Assembly (NCBI GenBank): GCA_964017155.1 | Contig: OZ024854.1 | Location: 70,562,047-70,626,046 of the forward strand | Direction of reading: 5' to 3' | Length of the DNA stretch: 64,000 bases | Source: Oasisia sp. SBJ-2009 | Lineage: Eukaryota; Annelida; Polychaeta; Sabellida; Siboglinidae | The notes under the pieces: generated by a model | Told to the model about the DNA's origin: nothing | What the model saw: only the letters and a program-made list of their open reading frames with translations | Databases searched by the model: none | Position numbers and translations under genes: made by a program | In this document: positions 1 through 9,589 of the stretch, piece after piece | Layout of the letters: each line of letters starts with the position of its first letter | Numbering within the stretch: position 1 is the stretch's first letter

Positions 1-17
1 TGTATCTTTGCCAATAT
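1..17 (+). repeat. Tail of a preceding satellite unit
   Basis: These 17 bases match the last 17 bases of every complete unit, so the array extends to the left beyond the window. Confidence 0.95.
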
Positions 18-179
18 TTGATACTTGATTTTGTTAACTCAATCAATTATAATTATCTTGCGCATATTAATGTTTTATATACAGCGCGTCTTAACAGACT
101 TTTGAGGTCGAAAAGACAGCGTGGTCGGCATAAACAAACTGTTTATTGCTCATTCCATATGCACAGCGCAGTAACATGC

Positions 180-604
180 ACCGCTGCGCTTGCGACTGTC
201 ACAAATCGCGCTGTCTTTTCGACCTCAACAGTTTGCCAAGACGCGCTGTTTATAAAACATAAATACGCGCAAGATGATTGTAATTGAATGAATTAATTTA
301 ATCAAGTATCAAATGTTGGCCAAAAATAGTGATATAATAGCAACATTGAGGTGGGTCCGACTTGTACATAAGTGCCAAATAGTGAAATAGTGACCGCTGC
401 GCTTGCGACTGGCACAAATCGCGCTGTCTTTTCGACCTCAAAAGTTTGCCAAGACGCGCTGTTTATAAAACATAAATACGCGCAAGATGATTATAATTGA
501 ATGAATTAATTTAATCAATTATCAAATGTTGGCAAAAATACTGATATAATAGCAACATTGAGGTGGGTCCGACTTGTACATAAGTGCCAAATAGTGAAAT
601 ACTG
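180..604 (+). repeat. Tandem duplication of the right arm in a 717-bp unit
   Basis: Bases 180-392 and 393-604 in unit 18 are two successive copies of the segment running from ACCGCTGCGC in the loop through the right arm to TAGTGAAATA in the spacer start. The first copy is one base longer because of GGCCAAAAATAGTG versus GGCAAAAATACTG. Together they account for the 213 bp by which 717-bp units exceed 504-bp units. The result is a left arm followed by two right arms, either of which could pair with it. Confidence 0.92.
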
Positions 605-671
605 AACACAAATTGAGAGTATACGTGCTTTTATGAGAGAGTGCGCGTGAAAGTACGCGCCCGCAAGAGTA

Positions 672-838
672 GGCATTCATGTACAAGTCGGGCCCACCTC
701 AATTTTGGTATTATAACTGTATCTTTGCCAATATTTGATACTTGATTTTGTTAACTCAATCAATTATAATCATCTTGCGCATATTAATATTTTATATACA
801 GCGCGTCTTAGCAGACTTTTGAGGTCGAAAAGACAGCG
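672..838 (+). repeat. Left arm of the palindrome (model unit)
   Basis: The arm starts at GGCATTCATGTAC and runs through the single GGGCCC site at about 690-695 to the inner stem at 821-838. Diagnostic variants in other units fall here: TTTGATAC versus TCTGATAC, GTTAACTC versus GTTAATTC, TAATCATC versus TAATTATC, CGCATATT versus CGCAAATT, TTAGCAGACTTTT versus TTAACAGACTTTT or TTAGCAGACATTT. These sites define left-arm lineages that can be followed through the array. Confidence 0.93.
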
Positions 839-908
839 TGGTCGGCATAAACAAACTGTTTATTGCTCATTCCATATGCACCGCTGCGCTTGCGACTGTC
901 ACAAATCG
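839..908 (+). other. Apical loop of the palindrome (model unit)
   Basis: This is 70 bases between the two 18-bp inner stems in the 487-bp form, and 87 bases in the 504-bp form. It holds one CATATG per unit, the ATAAACA...TGTTTAT mini-hairpin, and the GCTGCGCTTGCGAC segment at which the right-arm duplication of 717-bp units begins. Confidence 0.9.
847..863. other. Small hairpin inside the apical loop
   Basis: ATAAACA (847-853) and TGTTTAT (857-863) are perfect reverse complements separated by three bases. The motif is present in almost all units. Unit 32469 and unit 34175 carry ATATACA here, which weakens the stem, and unit 13993 carries CCGTTTA in place of CTGTTTA (about 14114). Confidence 0.8.
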
Positions 909-1075
909 CGCTGTCTTTTCGACCTCAACAGTTTGCCAAGACGCGCTGTTTATAAAACATAAATACGCGCAAGATGATTGTAATTGAATGAATTAATTTA
1001 ATCAAGTATCAAATGTTGGCAAAAATACTGATATAATAGCAACTTTGAGGTGGGTCCGACTTGTACATAAGTGCC
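909..1075 (-). repeat. Right arm of the palindrome (model unit)
   Basis: This arm is the inverted, 86% identical partner of 672-838. It carries its own diagnostic variants: CAACAGTTTG versus CAAAAGTTTG or CAAAAGTGTG, GATTGTAATTG versus GATTATAATTG, CAAGTATC versus CAATTATC, and AACTTTGAGG versus AACATTGAGG. It is the segment duplicated in 717-bp units and the one that suffers the 2-bp deletion in 502-bp units. Confidence 0.93.
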
Positions 1076-1158
1076 AAATAGTGAAATTCTGAACAAAAAT
1101 TGAGAGTATACGTGCTTTTATGAGAGAGTGCGCGTGAAGGTACGCGCCCGCAAGTGTA
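1076..1158 (+). other. Spacer between successive palindromes (model unit)
   Basis: These 83 bases lie outside the long inverted repeat, and I see no match between the spacer and its own reverse complement beyond a short hairpin. Two main spacer haplotypes recur: AAATTCTGAACAAAAATT with GAAGGTACG, and AAATACTGAACACAAATT with GAAAGTACG. A third haplotype has CTGAAAACAAATT with GTAGGCATTTATG and CAATGTTGG. Confidence 0.88.
1130..1147. other. Small hairpin in the spacer
   Basis: GCGCGT (1130-1135) and ACGCGC (1142-1147) form a perfect 6-bp G+C-rich stem around GAAGGT, or GAAAGT in other units. Some units change ACGCGCCC to ACGCGACC (for example about 8035, 15915, 25503), which removes the outermost pair. 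Unit 2213 has ACGCACCC. No U-tract follows, so this is not a rho-independent terminator. Confidence 0.75.
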
Positions 1159-1368
1159 GGCATTCATGTACAAGTCGGGCCCACCTCAATTTTGGTATTA
1201 TAACTGTATCTTTGCCAATATTTGATACTTGATTTTGTTAACTCAATCAATTATAATCATATTGCGCATATTAATGTTTTATATACAGCGCGTCTTAGCA
1301 GACATTTGAGGTCGAAAAGACAGCGTGGTCGGCATAAACAAACTGTTTATTGCTCATTCCATATGCAC

Positions 1369-1385
1369 AGCGCAGTAACATGCAC
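1369..1385 (+). repeat. 17-base loop segment distinguishing 504- from 487-bp units
   Basis: In unit 1222 the loop contains ATGCAC (1363-1368), AGCGCAGTAAC (1369-1379) and ATGCAC again (1380-1385). In 487-bp units one ATGCAC and the eleven bases between are missing, a loss of exactly 17 bases. The segment also begins a 7-bp hairpin: AGCGCAG (1369-1375) pairs with CTGCGCT (1388-1394). The form fits a deletion between short direct repeats across a hairpin. The direction, loss rather than gain, is inferred. Confidence 0.88.
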
Positions 1386-2716
1386 CGCTGCGCTTGCGAC
1401 TGGCACAAATCGCGCTGTCTTTTCGACCTCAACAGTTTGCCAAGACGCGCTGTTTATAAAACATAAATACGCGCAAGATGATTGTAATTGAATGAATTAA
1501 TTTAATCAAGTATCAAATGTTGGCAAAAATACTGATATAATAGCTACTTTGGGGTGGGTCCGACTTGTACATAAGTGCCAAATAGTGAAATTCTGAACAC
1601 AAATTGAGAGTATACGTGCTTTTATGAGAGAGTGCGCGTGAAAGTACGCGCCCGCAAGAGTAGGCATTCATGTACAAGTCGGGCCCACCTCAATTTTGGT
1701 ATTATAACTGTATCTTTGCCAATATTTGATACTTGATTTTGTTAACTCAATCAATTATAATCATCTTGCGCATATTAATATTTTATATACAGCGCGTCTT
1801 AGCAGACTTTTGAGGTCGAAAAGACAGCGTGGTCGGCATAAACAAACTGTTTATTGCTCATTCCATATGCACCGCTGCGCTTGCGACTGTCACAAATCGC
1901 GCTGTCTTTTCGACCTCAACAGTTTGCCAAGACGCGCTGTTTATAAAACATAAATACGCGCAAGATGATTGTAATTGAATGAATTAATTTAATCAAGTAT
2001 CAAATGTTGGCAAAAATACTGATATAATAGCTACTTTGAGGTGGGTCCGACTTGTACATAAGTGCCAAATAGTGAAATTCTGAACAAAAATTGAGAGTAT
2101 ACGTGCTTTTATGAGAGAGTGCGCGTGAAGGTACGCGCCCGCAAGAGTAGGCATTCATGTACAAGTCGGGCCCACCTCAATTTTGGTATTATAACTGTAT
2201 CTTTGCCAATATTTGATACTTGATTTTGTTAACTCAATCAATTATAATCATCTTGCGCATATTAATGTTTTATATACAGCGCGTCTTAGCAGACATTTGA
2301 GGTCGAAAAGACAGCGTGGTCGGCATAAACAAACTGTTTATTGCTCATTCCATATGCACAGCGCAGTAACATGCACCGCTGCGCTTGCGACTGTCACAAA
2401 TCGCGCTGTCTTTTCGACCTCAACAGTTTGCCAAGACGCGCTGTTTATAAAACATAAATACGCGCAAGATGATTGTAATTGAATGAATTAATTTAATCAA
2501 GTATCAAATGTTGGCAAAAATACTGATATAATAGCAACTTTGAGGTGGGTCCGACTTGTACATAAGTGCCAAATAGTGAAATTCTGAACAAAAATTGAGA
2601 GTATACGTGCTTTTATGAGAGAGTGCGCGTGAAGGTACGCACCCGCAAGAGTAGGCATTCATGTACAAGTCGGGCCCACCTCAATTTTGGTATTATAACT
2701 GTATCTTTGCCAATAT

Positions 2717-4925
2717 TTGATACTTGATTTTGTTAACTCAATCAATTATAATTATCTTGCGCATATTAATGTTTTATATACAGCGCGTCTTAACAGACTT
2801 TTGAGGTCGAAAAGACAGCGTGGTCGGCATAAACAAACTGTTTATTGCTCATTCCATATGCACAGCGCAGTAACATGCACCGCTGCGCTTGCGACTGTCA
2901 CAAATCGCGCTGTCTTTTCGACCTCAACAGTTTGCCAAGACGCGCTGTTTATAAAACATAAATACGCGCAAGATGATTGTAATTGAATGAATGAATTTAA
3001 TCAAGTATCAAATGTTGGCCAAAAATAGTGATATAATAGCAACATTGAGGTGGGTCCGACTTGTACATAAGTGCCAAATAGTGAAATAGTGACCGCTGCG
3101 CTTGCGACTGGCACAAATCGCGCTGTCTTTTCGACCTCAAAAGTTTGCCAAGACGCGCTGTTTATAAAACATAAATACGCGCAAGATGATTATAATTGAA
3201 TGAATTAATTTAATCAATTATCAAATGTTGGCAAAAATACTGATATAATAGCAACATTGAGGTGGGTCCGACTTGTACATAAGTGCCAAATAGTGAAATA
3301 CTGAACACAAATTGAGAGTATACGTGCTTTTATGAGAGAGTGCGCGTGAAAGTACGCGCCCGCAAGAGTAGGCATTCATGTACAAGTCGGGCCCACCTCA
3401 ATTTTGGTATTATAACTGTATCTTTGCCAATATTTGATACTTGATTTTGTTAACTCAATCAATTATAATCATCTTGCGCATATTAATATTTTATATACAG
3501 CGCGTCTTAGCAGACTTTTGAGGTCGAAAAGACAGCGTGGTCGGCATAAACAAACTGTTTATTGCTCATTCCATATGCACCGCTGCGCTTGCGACTGTCA
3601 CAAATCGCGCTGTCTTTTCGACCTCAACAGTTTGCCAAGACGCGCTGTTTATAAAACATAAATACGCGCAAGATGATTGTAATTGAATGAATTAATTTAA
3701 TCAAGTATCAAATGTTGGCAAAAATACTGATATAATAGCAACTTTGAGGTGGGTCCGACTTGTACATAAGTGCCAAATAGTGAAATTCTGAACAAAAATT
3801 GAGAGTATACGTGCTTTTATGAGAGAGTGCGCGTGAAGGTACGCGCCCGCAAGAGTAGGCATTCATGTACAAGTCGGGCCCACCTCAATTTTGGTATTAT
3901 AACTGTATCTTTGCCAATATTTGATACTTGATTTTGTTAACTCAATCAATTATAATCATCTTGCGCATATTAATGTTTTATATACAGCGCGTCTTAGCAG
4001 ACATTTGAGGTCGAAAAGACAGCGTGGTCGGCATAAACAAACTGTTTATTGCTCATTCCATATGCACAGCGCAGTAACATGCACCGCTGCGCTTGCGACT
4101 GGCACAAATCGCGCTGTCTTTTCGACCTCAACAGTTTGCCAAGACGCTGTTTATAAAACATAAATACGCGCAAGATGATTGTAATTGAATGAATTAATTT
4201 AATCAAGTATCAAATGTTGGCAAAAATACTGATATAATAGCAACTTTGAGGTGGATCCGACTTGTACATAAGTGCCAAATAGTGAAATTCTGAACAAAAA
4301 TTGAGAGTATACGTGCTTTTATGAGAGAGTGCGCGTGAAGGTACGCGCCCGCAAGAGTAGGCATTCATGTACAAGTCGGGCCCACCTCAATTTTGGTATT
4401 ATAACTGTATCTTTGCCAATATTTGATACTTGATTTTGTTAACTCAATCAATTATAATCATCTTGCGCATATTAATGTTTTATATACAGGGCGTCTTAGC
4501 AGACATTTGAGGTCGAAAAGACAGCGTGGTCGGCATAAACAAACTGTTTATTGCTCATTCCATATGCACAGCGCAGTAACATGCACCGCTGCGCTTGCGA
4601 CTGGCACAAATCGCGCTGTCTTTTCGACCTCAACAGTTTGCCAAGACGCTGTTTATAAAACATAAATACGCGCAAGATGATTGTAATTGAATGAATTAAT
4701 TTAATCAAGTATCAAATGTTGGCAAAAATACTGATATAATAGCAACTTTGAGGTGGGTCCGACTTGTACATAAGTGCCAAATAGTGAAATTCTGAAAACA
4801 AATTGAGAGTATACGTGCTTTTTATGAGAGAGTGCGCGTGAAGGTACGCGCCCGCAAGTGTAGGCATTAATGTACAAGTCGGGCCCACCTCAATGTTGGT
4901 ATTATAACTGTATCTTTGCCAATAT
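2717..4925 (+). repeat. Higher-order block 2 (717-487-502-503)
   Basis: Units start at 2717, 3434, 3921 and 4423. Unit 3921 carries the 2-bp right-arm deletion and a GGTGGATCCG variant (about 4250) that recurs only near 12617, linking this block to unit 12287. Unit 4423 is 502 bp plus one extra T in the spacer T-run (about 4820), and has a private ACAGGGCG near 4488. Confidence 0.92.
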
Positions 4926-5625
4926 TTGATACTTGATTTTGTTAACTCAATCAATTATAATCATCTTGCCCATATTAATGTTTTATATACAGCGCGTCTT
5001 AGCAGACTTTTGAGGTCGAAAAGACAGCGTGGTCGGCATAAACAAACTGTTTATTGCTCATTCCATATGCACCGCTGCGCTTGCGACTGTCACAAATCGC
5101 GCTGTCTTTTCGACCTCAACAGTTTGCCAAGACGCGCTGTTTATAAAACATAAATACGCGCAAGATGATTGTAATTGAATGAATTAATTTAATCAAGTAT
5201 CAAATGTTGGCCAAAAATAGTGATATAATAGCAACATTGAGGTGGGTCCGACTTGTACATAAGTGCCAAATAGTGAACTAGTGACCGCTGCGCTTGCGAC
5301 TGGCACAAATCGCGCTGTCTTTTCGACCTCAAAAGTTTGCCAAGACGCGCTGTTTATAAAACATAAATACGCGCAAGATGATTATAATTGAATGAATTAA
5401 TTTAATCAATTATCAAATGTTGGCAAAAATACTGATATAATAGCAACATTGAGGTGGGTCCGACTTGTACATAAGTCCCAAATAGTGAAATACTGAACAC
5501 AAATTGAGAGTATACGTGCTTTTATGAGAGAGTGCGCGTGAAAGTACGCGCCCGCAAGAGTAGGCATTCATGTACAAGTCGGGCCCACCTCAATTTTGGT
5601 ATTATAACTGTATCTTTGCCAATAT
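4926..5625 (+). repeat. 700-bp chimeric unit
   Basis: This unit has two right arms like a 717-bp unit but lacks the 17-base loop segment, as 487-bp units do (717 minus 17 is 700). Its left arm also looks like the 487-bp class apart from ATTAATGTTTT. It is the only unit of this length. It has private changes CTTGCCCATATT (about 4975) and GTGAACTAGTGACC (about 5275). It is best read as a recombinant between a 487-bp left half and a 717-bp right half. Confidence 0.85.
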
Positions 5626-8600
5626 TTGATACTTGATTTTGTTAACTCAATCAATTATAATCATCTTGCGCATATTAATATTTTATATACAGCGCGTCTT
5701 AGCAGACTTTTGAGGTCGAAAAGACAGCGTGGTCGGCATAAACAAACTGTTTATTGCTCATTCCATATGCACCGCTGCGCTTGCGACTGTCACAAATCGC
5801 GCTGTCTTTTCGACCTCAACAGTTTGCCAAGACGCGCTGTTTATAAAACATAAATACGCGCAAGATGATTGTAATTGAATGAATTAATTTAATCAAGTAT
5901 CAAATGTTGGCAAAAATACTGATATAATAGCAACTTTGAGGTGGGTCCGACTTGTACATAAGTGCCAAATAGTGAAATTCTGAACACAAATTGAGAGTAT
6001 ACGTGCTTTTATGAGAGAGTGCGCGTAAAGGTACGCGCCCGCAAGAGTAGGCATTCATGTACAAGTCGGGCCCACCTCAATTTTGGTATTATAACTGTAT
6101 CTTTGCCAATATTTGATACTTGATTTTGTTAACTCAATCAATTATAATCATCTTGCGCATATTAATGTTTTATATACAGCGCGTCTTAGCAGACATTTGA
6201 GGTCGAAAAGACAGCGTGGTCGGCATAAACAAACTGTTTATTGCTCATTCCATATGCACAGCGCAGTAACATGCACCGCTGCGCTTGCGACTGGCACAAA
6301 TCGCGCTGTCTTTTCGACCTCAACAGTTTGCCAAGACGCGCTGTTTATAAAACATAAATACGCGCAAGATGATTGTAATTGAATGAATTAATTTAATCAA
6401 GTATCAAATGTTGGCAAAAATACTGATATAATAGCTACTTTGAGGTGGGTCCGACTTGTACATAAGTGCCAAATAGTGAAATTCTGAACAAAAATTGAGA
6501 GTATACGTGCTTTTATGAGAGAGTGCGCGTGAAGGTACGCGCCCGCAAGAGTAGGCATTCATGTACAAGTCGGGCCCACCTCAATTTTGGTATTATAACT
6601 GTATCTTTGCCAATATCTGATACTTGATTTTGTTAATTCAATCAATTATAATCATCTTGCGCATATTAATATTTTATATACAGCGCGTCTTAGCAGACTT
6701 TTGAGGTCGAAAAGACAGCGTGGTCGGCATAAACAAACTGTTTATTGCTCATTCCATATGCACCGCTGCGCTTGCGACTGTCACAAATCGCGCTGTCTTT
6801 TCGACCTCAACAGTTTGCCAAGACGCGCTGTTTATAAAACATAAATACGCGCAAGATGATTGTAATTGAATGAATTAATTTAATCAAGTATCAAATGTTG
6901 GCAAAAATACTGATATAATAGCAACTTTGAGGTGGGTCCGACTTGTACATAAGTGCCAAATAGTGAAATTCTGAAAACAAATTGAGAGTATACGTGCTTT
7001 TATGAGAGAGTGCGCGTGAAGGTACGCGCCCGCAAGTGTAGGCATTTATGTACAAGTCGGGCCCACCTCAATGTTGGTATTATAACTGTATCTTTGCCAA
7101 TATTTGATACTTGATTTTGTTAACTCAATCAATTATAATCATCTTGCGCATATTAATGTTTTATATACAGCGCGTCTTAGCAGACATTTGAGGTCGAAAA
7201 GACAGCGTGGTCGGCATAAACAAACTGTTTATTGCTCATTCCATATGCACAGCGCAGTAACATGCACCGCTGCGCTTGCGACTGGCACAAATCGCGCTGT
7301 CTTTTCGACCTCAAAAGTTTGCCAAGACGCGCTGTTTATAAAACATAAATACGCGCAAGATGATTATAATTGAATGAATTAATTTAATCAATTATCAAAT
7401 GTTGGCAAAAATACTGATATAATAGCAACATTGAGGTGGGTCCGACTTGTACATAAGTGCCAAATAGTGAAATACTGAACACAAATTGAGAGTATACGTG
7501 CTTTTATGAGAGAGTGCGCGTGAAAGTACGCGCCCGCAAGAGTAGGCATTCATGTACAAGTCGGGCCCACCTCAATTTTGGTATTATAACTGTATCTTTG
7601 CCAATATTTGATACTTGATTTTGTTAACTCAATCAATTATAATCATCTTGCGCATATTAATATTTTATATACAGCGCGTCTTAGCAGACTTTTGAGGTCG
7701 AAAAGACAGCGTGGTCGGCATAAACAAACTGTTTATTGCTCATTCCATATGCACAGCGCAGTAACATGCACCGCTGCGCTTGCGACTGTCACAAATCGCG
7801 CTGTCTTTTCGACCTCAACAGTTTGCCAAGACGCGCTGTTTATAAAACATTAATACGCGCAAGATTATTGTAATTGAATGAATTAATTTAATCAAGTATC
7901 AAATGTTGGCAAAAATACTGATATAATAGCAACTTTGAGGTGGGTCCGACTTGTACATAAGTGCCAAATAGTGAAATTCTGAACACAAATTGAGAGTATA
8001 CGTGCTTTTATGAGAGAGTGCGCGTGAAGGTACGCGACCGCAAGAGTAGGCATTCATGTACAAGTCGGGCCCACCTCAATTTTGGTATTATAACTGTATC
8101 TTTGCCAATATTTGATACTTGATTTTGTTAATTCAATCAATTATAATCATCTTGCGCATATTAATGTTTTATATACAGCGCGTCTTAGCAGACTTTTGAG
8201 GTCGAAAAGACAGCGTGGTCGGCATAAACAAACTGTTTATTGCTCATTCCATATGCACAGCGCAGTAACATGCACCGCTGCGCTTGCGACTGTCACAAAT
8301 CGCGCTGTCTTTTCGACCTCAACAGTTTGCCAAGACGCGCTGTTTATAAAACATAAATACGCGCAAGATGATTGTAATTGAATGAATTAATTTAATCAAG
8401 TATCAAATGTTGGCAAAAATACTGATATAATAGCAACTTTGAGGTGGGTCCGACTTGTACATAAGTGCCAAATAGTGAAATTCTGAACAAAAATTGAGAG
8501 TATACGTGCTTTTATGAGAGAGTGCGCGTGAAAGTACGCGACCGCAAGAGTAGGCATTCATGTACAAGTCGGGCCCACCTCAATTTTGGTATTATAACTT

Positions 8601-9589
8601 TATCTTTGCCAATATCTGATACTTGATTTTGTTAATTCAATCAATTATAATCATCTTGCGCATATTAATATTTTATATACAGCGCGTCTTAGCAGACTTT
8701 TGAGGTCGAAAAGACAGCGTGGTCGGCATAAACAAACTGTTTATTGCTCATTCCATATGCACCGCTGCGCTTGCGACTGTCACAAATCGCGCTGTCTTTT
8801 CGACCTCAACAGTTTGCCAAGACGCGCTGTTTATAAAACATAAATACGCGCAAGATGATTGTAATTGAATGAATTAATTTAATCAAGTATCAAATGTTGG
8901 CAAAAATACTGATATAATAGCAAGTTTGAGGTGGGTCCGACTTGTACATAAGTGCCAAATAGTGAAATTCTGAACAAAAATTGAGAGTATACGTGCTTTT
9001 ATGAGAGAGTGCGCGTGAAAGTACGCGCCCGCAAGAGTAGGCATTCATGTACAAGTCGGGCCCACCTCAATTTTGGTATTATAACTGTATCTTTGCCAAT
9101 ATCTGATACTTGATTTTGTTAATTCAATCAATTATAATCATCTTGCGCAAATTAATATTTTATATACAGCGCGTCTTAGCAGACTTTTGAGGTCGAAAAG
9201 ACAGCGTGGTCGGCATAAACAAACTGTTTATTGCTCATTCCATATGCACCGCTGCGCTTGCGACTGTCACAAATCGCGCTGTCTTTTCGACCTCAACAGT
9301 TTGCCAAGACGCGCTGTTTATAAAACATAAATACGCGCAAGATGATTGTAATTGAATGAATTAATTTAATCAAGTATCAAATGTTGGCAAAAATACTGAT
9401 ATAATAGCAACTTTGAGGTGGGTCCGACTTGTACATAAGTGCCAAATAGTGAAATTCTGAACAAAAATTGAGAGTATACGTGCTTTTATGAGAGAGTGCG
9501 CGTGAAGGTACGCGCCCGCAAGAGTAGGCATTCATGTACAAGTCGGGCCCACCTCAATTTTGGTATTATAACTGTATCTTTGCCAATAT
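4926..9589 (+). repeat. Higher-order block 3 (700-487-504-487-504-504-504-487-487)
   Basis: Units start at 4926, 5626, 6113, 6617, 7104, 7608, 8112, 8616 and 9103. The pattern matches the two 4194-bp blocks further right, at an offset of 7880 bp from 5626 onward, but carries one extra 487-bp unit near 8616 and a 700-bp head. Shared rare variants with 12789-16982 include AAGTCCCAAA (about 5475 and 13356) and GCGCGTAAAGG (about 6025 and 13905). Confidence 0.9.

Larger units (their letters stand above)
672..1075. repeat. Model palindrome of a 487-bp unit
   Basis: This 404-bp stretch is used as the reference for unit anatomy. Bases 672-838 aligned to the reverse complement of 909-1075 give 167 aligned positions, no gaps and 23 mismatches by hand count (86% identity). 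The longest perfect block is the 18-bp inner stem GAGGTCGAAAAGACAGCG at 821-838 paired with 909-926. Other well-matched blocks are around the GTACAAGTCGG/CCGACTTGTAC outer ends and the CAGCGCGTCTT and ATCATCTTGCGC segments. The palindrome covers 404 of 487 bases. Nearly every unit in the window can be laid out the same way. Confidence 0.95.
18..2716 (+). repeat. Higher-order block 1 (717-487-504-487-504)
   Basis: Units start at 18, 735, 1222, 1726 and 2213. Unit 18 is the left-right-right form. Units 1222 and 1726 share the variant ATAGCTACTTT in the right arm (about 1540 and 2030). Unit 1222 also has private changes, CATATTGCGC near 1260 and TTGGGGTGGG near 1550. Confidence 0.92.

Noticed and set aside
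18..287. Open reading frames of 75-89 codons in most units on the + strand
   Set aside because: They begin at TTG, not ATG, sit inside the palindrome, and change frame and C-terminus with the 17-base and 2-base indels. They vanish in units with TCTGATAC or CTTGAGAC. No start context, domain or codon signal supports a protein; the recurrence is due to the repeat.
791..800. TATA-like motif TTTTATATACA in the left arm as a promoter
   Set aside because: A+T-rich motifs are expected in this sequence; no start site, partner element or transcript is indicated, and the inverted partner has TTTATAAACA.
672..1075. Foldback transposon or MITE with long terminal inverted repeats
   Set aside because: The arms resemble long terminal inverted repeats, but no clean target-site duplication is visible at the arm ends, there is no solitary copy and no transposase. 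An origin from such an element remains possible but cannot be shown from this window.
1130..1147. Rho-independent terminator at the spacer hairpin
   Set aside because: The stem is only 6 bp and is followed by CCGCAAG, not a T-run. The setting is a eukaryote-type satellite.
3994..4206. Minus-strand reading frames of 63-82 codons, recurrent in 502-bp and some other units
   Set aside because: They are the complementary strand of the same palindrome; because the arms are inverted copies the predicted peptides even share the RSKRQR stretch with the plus-strand frames. Not evidence of coding.
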